DNA from: Saliniplasma sp046497075
GTDB taxonomy: Archaea > Thermoplasmatota > Thermoplasmata > Halarchaeoplasmatales > Halarchaeoplasmataceae
Direction: 5' to 3'
Assembly (NCBI GenBank): GCA_046497075.1
Contig: JAWOGF010000062.1
Coordinates: forward strand, 1-16,611
Length of the DNA stretch: 16,611 bases
A program made the translations under genes and the position numbers. A model generated the notes under the pieces. It searched no databases, was not told the origin of the DNA, and was given only the letters and a program-made list of their open reading frames with translations. Shown one piece after another: positions 1-6,021 of this stretch. How positions within the stretch are numbered: the stretch's first letter is position 1; every line of letters begins with the position of its first letter.

Positions 1-1
1 T

Positions 2-325
2 GCGATTAGAGAAGCTATCGTGAACGCAATATGTCATAGAGATTATGAAACAACATCTAACGTCCAGATCAGGATGTTCGATGATAGGATCGAGGTTTGG
101 AATCCAGGTAAACTTCTGGGTGAACTAACCCCTGAAAGTTTAAAGGGAAAACATGAATCCATACCTAGAAACCCACTCATCGCCAAGATGCTATTCCTTA
201 TCAAAGAGATAGAACAGTGGGGGACTGGAACAAATGAGATGGTCGATATGTGTTTAGAACATGGGCTTCCAGAGCCTGAATTTGAAGAAACAAACTCTAG
301 TTTCGTCGCGAATATAAAGAAATAA
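2..325 (+). CDS. AlbA_2 / RecG-like ATP-binding protein, C-terminal fragment (5' end outside the window)
   Basis: The reading frame is open from the left edge, so the true start lies upstream. The visible part is about 107 residues and begins AIREAIVNAICHRDYE, the conserved ATP-binding helix of the HATPase_c_4 domain that follows AlbA_2 (Schlafen-like) domains in proteins often annotated as 'RecG-like helicase' or putative transcriptional regulator. Further family marks follow in order: an EVWNPGKL segment, RNPLIAKMLF, IEQWGTGTNEM, and a closing GLPEPEFEE then SSFVANI. The frame ends at TAA, just before a C7T5 run. In the family these proteins are thought to bind nucleic acid and ATP and often sit in mobile or defence contexts. 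That fits the toxin-antitoxin relics downstream, but a specific role cannot be read from this fragment. The usual C-terminal winged helix seems absent or very short, because the protein ends soon after the HATPase part. Confidence 0.85.
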   Translation, partial: AIREAIVNAICHRDYETTSNVQIRMFDDRIEVWNPGKLLGELTPESLKGKHESIPRNPLIAKMLFLIKEIEQWGTGTNEMVDMCLEHGLPEPEFEETNSSFVANIKK

Positions 326-457
326 ACCCAACCCCCCCTTTTTAGAATCACACGCCTCTCACCTTATTCTACACTCTGCACAAATACAAAAAGCCACCCT
401 CAAACCAATTCATTCCCACCTTCAACCGCCACACATACAAATATCTATAGAGGGTAA
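326..457. other. G-poor, C-rich intergenic tract after the AlbA_2-like gene
   Basis: This gap holds no ORF of note. It opens with a C7T5 run (332-343) and is strikingly poor in G on the + strand over about 120 bases, while C and A are abundant. A pyrimidine-rich run directly after a stop codon suits archaeal transcription termination at T-rich tracts. I see no stable hairpin. Confidence 0.4.
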
Positions 458-466
458 TTATTTATA
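458..466 (+). promoter_or_regulatory. TATA-like promoter of the AbiEi-family gene
   Basis: TTATTTATA is centred about 30 bp upstream of the ATG at 492. Archaeal transcription starts about 26 bp downstream of the TATA centre, which puts the transcript start at or within a few bases of the ATG. No Shine-Dalgarno sequence precedes the ATG, so the mRNA is probably leaderless. Confidence 0.55.
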
Positions 467-491
467 CTTCTTGTGCTTTAAGTAACTAATA

Positions 492-1313
492 ATGGTTACC
501 AAGACGAATAATACTAGAAAGGGTCTCTCCAACAAAGAGAGTATATTACTTTCAAAACTATCCAGTAAAAAGATAATAAGTATAGAAGATATAAAGTCAG
601 AATTGAACACTACCTACAATAATGCAAAGAAGATAGCAAGCAAATTAAATAAAAAGGGCTGGTTAGACAGGATAGATAGGGGGAAATACCTGATAATCCC
701 ATTAGAAGCCGGAACAGAGAGCATCTACACAGAACACGAATTCGTTATAGCTTCAAATCTCATCTCAAATTATTACATCGCATTCTTATCGGCTCTCAAT
801 TTTCACGGTATGACTGAACAAACTCCCTTCACTGTTTTTGTAGCTGCAACAGAAAGAAAGAAAAACAGAACGATACATGACATCCCCTATAATTTCATCA
901 AAATCGATAAGAAAAAGTTTTTCGGTTATGAAAAATATGCAGTCGCATCTTCACAGATCAACATATCCGTCCCTGAAAAAACGATCATCGATTCTTTAGA
1001 TCATCTGGAATATTCAGGAGGAATAATTGAAGTAGTAAAAGGGTTGAATGAAAAAAGAGACGAATTAAATATAGATAAGATGGTAAACTATGCAGTAAAG
1101 ATAAACAACGGAGCTGTTGTGAAAAGATTACACTATCTAATGGATTTTCTAAATTTTGATATACCCAATGATGTAGAAAACAAGTTGATAAATAATTATT
1201 CAGATTCTTACTCGCTTCTGGATAATACTTTATCAGATAAGGGTAAGTACCGCTCTAAATGGAAACTTAGAATAAATATAAAAACACAAGATTTATTGGA
1301 GGAAGGATATTGA
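492..1313 (+). CDS. AbiEi-family transcriptional regulator / type IV antitoxin-like protein
   Basis: A 273-residue protein. Residues about 10-70 form a winged-helix module (a KESILLSKL helix, a recognition-like YNNAKKIASKLNKKGW segment, and a basic DRGKYLII wing) typical of the AbiEi N-terminal HTH. The following region carries the AbiEi core signature: YYIAFLSALNFHGM, TVFVAAT, a FIKIDKKKFFG strand, and VPEKTIIDSLDH followed by YSGG. In the family these proteins repress their own operon and neutralise a partner toxin, classically the nucleotidyltransferase AbiEii. Here the next gene is instead a DUF3368 PIN remnant, whose TTG start overlaps this stop by 4 bp, so the two were co-translated. 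The gene is visibly more AT-rich and lysine-rich than the operon at 2100-5792, which suggests horizontal acquisition. The assignment is firm at family level; partnership with the PIN protein is inferred from the overlap. Confidence 0.85.
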   Translation: MVTKTNNTRKGLSNKESILLSKLSSKKIISIEDIKSELNTTYNNAKKIASKLNKKGWLDRIDRGKYLIIPLEAGTESIYTEHEFVIASNLISNYYIAFLSALNFHGMTEQTPFTVFVAATERKKNRTIHDIPYNFIKIDKKKFFGYEKYAVASSQINISVPEKTIIDSLDHLEYSGGIIEVVKGLNEKRDELNIDKMVNYAVKINNGAVVKRLHYLMDFLNFDIPNDVENKLINNYSDSYSLLDNTLSDKGKYRSKWKLRINIKTQDLLEEGY

Positions 1314-1803
1314 ATTTGCCGAAGGTCGTTAGTAACTCATCTCCATTGATACATCTTTCAAAGATAGGCCTTTTGGACATTTTAAACGAATTATTCAACG
1401 AAATTATAGTCCCCGAAGCTGTTTATGACGAATGCGTCGTAGAAGGCGGTGGCAGGAAAGATGCAGAAAGTATAGAAAAAGCGGAATGGATAAAAACAAA
1501 GCCCATTAAAGAAGAACATCTTGACCTAAAACGGGCTTTTTTAAAAGATGTAGATGAATCTGAAGCAATCCTTTTAGCCATCTAGGAATCAGCAGACCTT
1601 ATCTTATTGGATGAATACGATGCTAGAGAATTAGCTAGTAATCACAGTCTCAAAGTAACAGGAGCCATAGGTATTTTACTAAAAGCTAAAGAGATTGGTA
1701 AAATACAGAACCCTGTAGATCACCTTATAATTTAAGAGAATCCGGTTTTTGGATCAATGAGGATCTTTACGAAAAAGTGTGCACACGATTAGACAGTAAT
1801 TAG
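1310..1803 (+). pseudogene. DUF3368 PIN-domain toxin, broken by an in-frame TAG and a frameshift
   Basis: Translation starts at TTG 1310, placed by a GGAGGAAGG ribosome site at about 1298-1306, and overlaps the antitoxin stop. The N-terminus (VVSNSSPLIHLSKIGLLDIL, then IIVPEAVYDE) is the hallmark of DUF3368 PIN proteins and includes the first acidic-site region. The frame meets TAG at 1583-1585, directly after DESEAILLAI. It then continues in frame with family-typical sequence (ESADLILLDEYDARELA, LKVTGAIGILLKAK) to TAA at 1733-1735. In the +2 frame from 1732 the expected family C-terminus resumes (LRESGFWINEDLYEKV) and ends at TAG 1801. One missing base near 1729 would restore an LINLRESGFW reading. 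Intact members are endoribonuclease-like toxins of PIN type. Two independent lesions make a non-functional toxin likely. Sequencing error is the main alternative. Confidence 0.85.
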
Positions 1804-2062
1804 AGTAAATATTTCCTCATCATTTCCTTCACCTCTCTATTATTTTTCCCTAAAGTCCCGTGATAAAGGACTATAGACGAAGAAAATGTAACTTTACAGT
1901 AAAGCCTGACGCCTTTTCAGATACCTTTCAAGACAAGCTTTACTGGAAAATAAAAGAAATCCCAGCAGCTACTCTCTTCTTTCCAACTGTATAAAACTCC
2001 TGATTTCATCCCATCTATGCAATTACATTAACAATCCTCCATCGTTTAAAGATAAATCGAAA
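1804..2062. other. Intergenic stretch with T-rich terminator-like run and small inverted repeats
   Basis: No gene is visible. Just after the PIN pseudogene there is a pyrimidine-rich run with ATTATTTTTCCC around 1840-1850, a plausible T-rich terminator. Short inverted repeats follow: AGTCC/GGACT (1854-1858 with 1868-1872), CTTTAC/GTAAAG (1892-1897 with 1899-1904) and CAGTAAAGC/GCTTTACTG (1897-1905 with 1937-1945). The last two share one arm, so they could form alternative hairpins. No known RNA class is recognised. Confidence 0.35.
1892..1945. repeat. Overlapping inverted repeats sharing a GTAAAG arm
   Basis: CTTTAC-A-GTAAAG is a perfect 6-bp inverted repeat with a 1-nt centre at 1892-1904, which is too tight for an RNA hairpin but suits a protein-binding palindrome. 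CAGTAAAGC at 1897-1905 is the exact reverse complement of GCTTTACTG at 1937-1945. The site lies about 155-200 bp upstream of the sulfoquinovose operon start. It could be an operator, a hairpin of the upstream transcript, or chance. Confidence 0.35.
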
Positions 2063-2063
2063 A

Positions 2064-2073
2064 TAGTATATAA
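2064..2073 (+). promoter_or_regulatory. TATA-like promoter of the sulfoquinovose operon
   Basis: TAGTATATAA is centred about 31 bp upstream of the ATG at 2100. The predicted transcript start is only a few bases before the ATG, so the first gene is nearly leaderless. No convincing ribosome site lies between the box and the ATG. Confidence 0.55.
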
Positions 2074-2099
2074 CGAATGACCTTCTGAGATAGAGTAAT

Positions 2100-3353
2100 A
2101 TGGTGAACAGAAAAGTGATAATAGGTCTGGACGGAGTACCATACGACCTCATAAAAGCCCTCGCAAATAAAGGTGATATCCCAAATATATCTTCTTTGAT
2201 CAAAGAAGGCTACTTTTCGAAGATGAGGGCAGCCATCCCAGAAGTTTCAAACGTGAACTGGTCTAGTATCGTCACGGGCAAAAATCCAGGCGAACACGGA
2301 ATATTCGGTTTCACGGAACTTATACCAGGGACTTACTCAGTTTCCTTTCCGGACAGGCGCGCCCTTAAAACGGATCCCTTCTGGACAGACGGAAACAATA
2401 GGTATGTCATCCTGAATGTTCCCGCGATGTACCCCGCACCTGAGATTGATGGGTACTTTATATCTGGATTCGTTTCTCCAGAACTTAAAAGAGCTGTCAC
2501 TCCCAGCAGTGAGCTAAAAAATCTAGAAGAAATTAATTACAGAGTTGATGTTGACTCTGAAAAAGCACACAAATCCAAAAGTCTCTTCCTGGATGAACTG
2601 TTCGAAACACTAGAGATAAGAGAAAAAGCATACAGACACTACTGGGAAAAAGACTGGGATTATTTCATGCTTGTCTTCACCGGAACTGACAGGTTAGAAC
2701 ACTTCCTTTTAGACGCCTACCATGATGAGGAACATGAACATCATGATAGATTCATCCAATATTTCAAAGAGATCGATCGGATAATCGGAGATATAGTCGA
2801 TAAGATGAACGAAGAGGACAGGTTGATGATGCTCTCCGATCACGGTATGGAACTGATAGAACAGAACGTTAACGTTAACAAGGTCCTGGAAGACAACGGA
2901 TTACTTACTTTAGGAGATAAACCTAAAAAAAGATATAAAAACATACAGAGGGGAACAAAAGCATTCGCGTTAGATCCTGGAAGGATATATCTGCACAGGC
3001 AGGACAGATATCCTAGAGGGGAAGTAGAAGATGGCGAGGGGATAATAGAAGAGATTATCGATATCTTTCAAAACCTAAGATATGAGGGAGAGAATGTCAT
3101 CAAAGAGGTCCACCGGAGAGATAAAATATATCACGGAAAGCAGAGCTATAAAGCTCCTGATATAGTCCTGACACCCAATGAAGGATTCAATCTAAAAGGA
3201 AGCGTGAAGTACGAGGCCGTTTATGAGCAAAATATATTTAATGGCAAGCATACTGAAGATGATGCTTTCATTTACTGTAATAATCTAACTCCACCGAAAA
3301 ACCCCACGGTGGAGGACGTAAGAGGGTTAATAGAGCGTGATGAAAATGAGTGA
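2100..3353 (+). CDS. Alkaline-phosphatase-superfamily phosphodiesterase / nucleotide pyrophosphatase-like protein
   Basis: A 417-residue soluble protein with no signal peptide. The metal-site residues of the type I phosphodiesterase/nucleotide pyrophosphatase fold (PF01663) are all visible: D11 in GLDGVPYD; the nucleophile region VSNVNWSSIVTGKNPGEHG at about 49-67 (S50 or N51 lies at the usual nucleophile position and I cannot tell which acts); D197 and H201 in TGTDRLEH; D247-H248 in SDHG; and H384 in GKHTEDD. A His-rich stretch (residues 208-215) lies where the family often has a metal or substrate contact. Members hydrolyse phosphodiester or pyrophosphate bonds, or transfer phospho groups. 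This is the first gene of an operon whose next gene makes UDP-sulfoquinovose, so a role in nucleotide-sugar or lipid-linked sugar turnover is plausible but inferred. Its end overlaps the next gene by 8 bp. Confidence 0.85.
   Translation: MVNRKVIIGLDGVPYDLIKALANKGDIPNISSLIKEGYFSKMRAAIPEVSNVNWSSIVTGKNPGEHGIFGFTELIPGTYSVSFPDRRALKTDPFWTDGNNRYVILNVPAMYPAPEIDGYFISGFVSPELKRAVTPSSELKNLEEINYRVDVDSEKAHKSKSLFLDELFETLEIREKAYRHYWEKDWDYFMLVFTGTDRLEHFLLDAYHDEEHEHHDRFIQYFKEIDRIIGDIVDKMNEEDRLMMLSDHGMELIEQNVNVNKVLEDNGLLTLGDKPKKRYKNIQRGTKAFALDPGRIYLHRQDRYPRGEVEDGEGIIEEIIDIFQNLRYEGENVIKEVHRRDKIYHGKQSYKAPDIVLTPNEGFNLKGSVKYEAVYEQNIFNGKHTEDDAFIYCNNLTPPKNPTVEDVRGLIERDENE
3337..3342 (+). promoter_or_regulatory. GTGATG ribosome-binding site favouring the ATG at 3346
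   Basis: The archaeal 16S rRNA tail pairs with GGAGGTGATCC. GTGAT here is followed by GAAA and then ATG at 3346. The same arrangement, GTGATG then ATG, precedes the thioredoxin gene (4863-4868, ATG 4873). This supports 3346 rather than the GTG at 3337 or the ATG at 3340. Confidence 0.4.
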
Positions 3354-4866
3354 AAAACCACATAATGCGGATAGAACTTGCTGGAACTGTCCCGCAGCTA
3401 AATTTAAAGGCAATGTAGATTTCAGAGGTTGCGGTCAATCTAGAAGGATAGTACCTAAAGGCGAAGATAAGCAGCTGATGATAGAGTGTAAAAGAAGACC
3501 GGAACTCGGTCACTTCGAGCCTTCGATCACTTTCGAACAGTGTCCTGAATGGATAATGAACGAGCATGGCTATATGTTGGAAGATATGAGGGTGATGATC
3601 CTCGGCATGGATGGATACTTGGGCTGGACTCTAGCACTCAAACTGGCAAACATGGGTTTCATGGTCAGCGGTCTCGATAACTACACCAGAAGGGACTGTG
3701 TGATGGAGAAAGGTTCACACACCGTCGTACCGATCCCCAAGATGACCAGAAGATTGGAAGCCGCTAGTGAAGAATTGGGTGTGAGGCTCAACTACAGACG
3801 TATAGACCTCAACGACATGAAGAAACTGAGGGAGTTCATAGATGAGATCAAACCTGAATCTATAGTTCATTACGCCGAGATCCCGTGCGCGCCCTACTCC
3901 ATGGTCGATGCCGAGCACGCGATAGAGACACAAAGGAATAATGTTTTAGGGACTTTGGGTTTACTCCACATAATGCGGGACGTCGTTCCGATGACATCAC
4001 TATTGAAACTCGGAACCATGGGAGAGTATGGATCTCCTTTAACAGGCAGACCTCTTTTCGAAGGTCTTTTCCCGAACGACGCTGTACTCGAATGGGATGA
4101 TAGAGAGTGGAGTATGGGCGGAGAGATGACTCCTAGAGATCCGCACAGTTTTTATCACGTTTCCAAAGTTCAGGATACTTACAACGTTTACGAGGCCTGC
4201 AAGTATTGGTGGTTGAGGTCTTACGATATCATGCAGGGTGTTATCTACGGTGTCCACACCGATGAAGTAGCTGCACACCCGGACCTAAGAACTCGATTCG
4301 ATTACGACGAGTGGTTCGGAACTGTAGTTAATCGTTTCGTTACTCAAGCGATTGAAGGTATTCCTCTCACGGTCTACGGTGAAGGCGAGCAGATCAGAGG
4401 GATGATCGCTCTAGAAGACGCGATGGAATGTATGATCAGATTGATAACCTCGCCACCTGAACCCGGACAGTACGATGTAGTGAATCAGGTTTCCGGACTC
4501 CATAAGATCAAAGATGTTGCTGATACCGTTGGAAGAGTGGCAAATGAAAAATTCGACTTAGACGTGGAAATACAGAGACTTGAAAACCCTAGAGTAGAAG
4601 CTGAGAAGCATCCGATGGAAGTCGTTTCTAGAAAATTACCAAAAGAACATGGATTCGAACCGAGTGTGCCCATGGAGAAAGAAGTTGAGAGGATGTTCGA
4701 ACTCCTCACCCAGGATCACATAAAAGAAAGGATAAAGGAAAAGAAACACGTGATAATGCCGAAGACAAGGTGGTCCGGTGAAAAGAAAGAATCTGGAGTA
4801 CTGGAAACTTATAAACCTGGCGAGAAAGAAAAAGTCGGCTACGAAGGTAGATTGGACATAGAGTGA
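3346..4866 (+). CDS. agl3: UDP-sulfoquinovose synthase with N-terminal Cys-rich extension
   Basis: About 506 residues from the preferred start. From about residue 82 it matches plant/cyanobacterial SQD1/SqdB and Sulfolobus Agl3: a Rossmann motif GMDGYLGW, then HYAEIPCAPYSM, NNVLGTLGLL, KLGTMGEYG (catalytic Thr, about residue 224), FYHVSK (Tyr about 270, Lys about 274), QGVIYGVHTDE, LTVYGEGEQIRGMI, NPRVEAEKHP and a closing IMPKTRW. The family converts UDP-glucose plus sulfite to UDP-sulfoquinovose using bound NAD, the head-group donor for sulfolipids or S-layer N-glycans. The first about 80 residues are extra relative to SQD1 and hold five cysteines (C-x2-C-x13-C-x18-C-x17-C), which suggests a zinc or iron-sulfur site. 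An internal ATG at 3586 would give a protein without this part, but the extension is in frame and coding-like. It overlaps the upstream gene by 8 bp and lies 6 bp from the thioredoxin gene. The symbol is by analogy with Sulfolobus; sqdB would be equally fair. Confidence 0.92.
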   Translation: MSEKPHNADRTCWNCPAAKFKGNVDFRGCGQSRRIVPKGEDKQLMIECKRRPELGHFEPSITFEQCPEWIMNEHGYMLEDMRVMILGMDGYLGWTLALKLANMGFMVSGLDNYTRRDCVMEKGSHTVVPIPKMTRRLEAASEELGVRLNYRRIDLNDMKKLREFIDEIKPESIVHYAEIPCAPYSMVDAEHAIETQRNNVLGTLGLLHIMRDVVPMTSLLKLGTMGEYGSPLTGRPLFEGLFPNDAVLEWDDREWSMGGEMTPRDPHSFYHVSKVQDTYNVYEACKYWWLRSYDIMQGVIYGVHTDEVAAHPDLRTRFDYDEWFGTVVNRFVTQAIEGIPLTVYGEGEQIRGMIALEDAMECMIRLITSPPEPGQYDVVNQVSGLHKIKDVADTVGRVANEKFDLDVEIQRLENPRVEAEKHPMEVVSRKLPKEHGFEPSVPMEKEVERMFELLTQDHIKERIKEKKHVIMPKTRWSGEKKESGVLETYKPGEKEKVGYEGRLDIE

Positions 4867-4872
4867 TGAACC

Positions 4873-5187
4873 ATGGAAGTTACCATAGATAACATAGATG
4901 AAGAGTTAAACAAAACAGACAAACCGGTTTTTGCCCTTTTCTGGGCTTCTTGGTGTACAGCCTGCAAAAGAAGCGAAGTCACCGTAAGCGAGATAGAAAA
5001 AGAAAGAGACGATATCAAGGTCATCGAAGCTAATGTAGACAAGAACATGGGCATTAGAGATGAGTTTGATATCCAAGGAGTTCCCACTTTCATCGTCTTC
5101 AACGGCGGTGAAGAAATAGAAAGAAGAGTCGGTGCCCAGGGTAAAAAACAATTGAACAAGATGATCGATGATGTAGTGGATAAATGA
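4873..5187 (+). CDS. Thioredoxin-fold protein with a CTAC active site
   Basis: A 104-residue single thioredoxin domain without a signal peptide. The active site is WASWCTACKR with C28 and C31, where classical thioredoxins have CGPC. The cis-proline is P71 in GVPTFIVF. The family catalyses dithiol-disulfide exchange in the cytoplasm. It starts 6 bp after the sulfoquinovose synthase and overlaps the next gene by 4 bp (ATGA), so it is translationally coupled within the operon. I infer that it may keep the Cys-rich extension of the synthase reduced, or support sulfite supply. The alternative is a general thioredoxin that happens to sit here. Replacing Gly-Pro with Thr-Ala should shift the redox potential, but the direction cannot be read from sequence. 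Confidence 0.9.
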   Translation: MEVTIDNIDEELNKTDKPVFALFWASWCTACKRSEVTVSEIEKERDDIKVIEANVDKNMGIRDEFDIQGVPTFIVFNGGEEIERRVGAQGKKQLNKMIDDVVDK

Positions 5188-5792
5188 TCACAGCAATTAT
5201 CCCTGCATTTAACGAAGAGGAAAGGATTGAGGGACTTTTAAAAGAGACTTCTCAATATGTATATGATATCATCGTAATAGACGATGCCTCAACAGATAAT
5301 ACTGCCAAGATCTCTAAAGAACACGGAAAAGTCATCGAAAACGAGTTAAATATGGGGTATGTGGATTCTATCAAAAAAGGATTTAGAGCCGCTGAAGGAG
5401 ATATCATAGTTACTTTAGATGCTGACGGGGAACACGATCCTTCGTTTATACCAGATTTGGTAACTCCCATCAAAGATGGTAAAGCTGACCTTGTTTTTGG
5501 AAGACGGAAGAAAATACCAAGACCATCCGAAAGAATCCTTTCTTGGATGGTAAGCAACAAACTGGAAATAAAAGATACAGGGATTGGATTTAGAGCATTA
5601 AGAACAGATTTAGCCAAAAAACTCGATCTTAAAGGTTACTGTACCTGCGGTTTATTTGCACTTGAAGCAAAGTCTAAAGGGGCTGAAATATCTGAAGTAT
5701 CTACGCCGGTAAGAGATATCGAAAAACCAAAAAGGACAGCATGGATCCATTTTTTGCAATTTTTTGTAGTATTGAAATGGTTATTCAAGTGA
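5184..5792 (+). CDS. Family 2 glycosyltransferase (DPM1/polyisoprenyl-phosphate glycosyltransferase-like)
   Basis: A 202-residue GT-A protein. Near the N-terminus are the nucleotide-sugar signature ITAIIPAFNEEERI and VIDDASTDNT. The DxD metal motif is D79-A-D81 in TLDADGEHD, and DTGIGFRALR at about 131-140 is the usual acceptor-side motif. It lacks the C-terminal multi-helix membrane domain of longer relatives. The last about 17 residues are aromatic and hydrophobic (WIHFLQFFVVLKW), possibly an amphipathic membrane anchor. The start ATG overlaps the thioredoxin stop (ATGA), and it is the last gene of the operon. It could load a sugar, possibly sulfoquinovose, onto a lipid carrier or glycan. 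Donor and acceptor are not evident. A T6 run follows the stop codon. Confidence 0.88.
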   Translation: MITAIIPAFNEEERIEGLLKETSQYVYDIIVIDDASTDNTAKISKEHGKVIENELNMGYVDSIKKGFRAAEGDIIVTLDADGEHDPSFIPDLVTPIKDGKADLVFGRRKKIPRPSERILSWMVSNKLEIKDTGIGFRALRTDLAKKLDLKGYCTCGLFALEAKSKGAEISEVSTPVRDIEKPKRTAWIHFLQFFVVLKWLFK

Positions 5793-5793
5793 G

Positions 5794-5862
5794 TTTTTTG
5801 ATGCTAAATAGATCCTACTGAAAACGTCTTTATTCTCGTCTGATCTCTTCTTTACAGAGAAG
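5794..5862 (+). terminator. Likely terminator region of the sulfoquinovose operon
   Basis: A T6 run at 5794-5799 follows the TGA stop directly, as expected for archaeal T-tract termination. A small hairpin CTTCT-TTACAG-AGAAG at 5847-5862 and more T/C-rich sequence follow. The T tract is the better-supported element. Confidence 0.45.
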
Positions 5863-5984
5863 TCAGCAGTCACGCTTTCTATTTTCAGGATCACAGGCCC
5901 CTTTCCAGCGATAGCTCTGTCCCGTCAAAACAAAAACCTGTGCCTTTTTTAAACAAAACCTCACATACCAAACTGAGGAATAGA
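5863..5984. other. C-rich, gene-free spacer
   Basis: No ORF, repeat or recognised RNA is seen. The + strand is rich in C and T, with a second T6 run at 5945-5950, which may act as a backup terminator before the next promoter. Confidence 0.35.
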
Positions 5985-5994
5985 AAATATATAA
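5985..5994 (+). promoter_or_regulatory. TATA-like promoter of the serine hydrolase gene
   Basis: AAATATATAA is centred about 32 bp upstream of the ATG at 6022. The predicted start site is within a few bases of the ATG, so a leaderless or very short-leader transcript is likely. Confidence 0.55.
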
Positions 5995-6021
5995 GGGTAA
6001 ATCATATCTCTTTAGGTTCAA

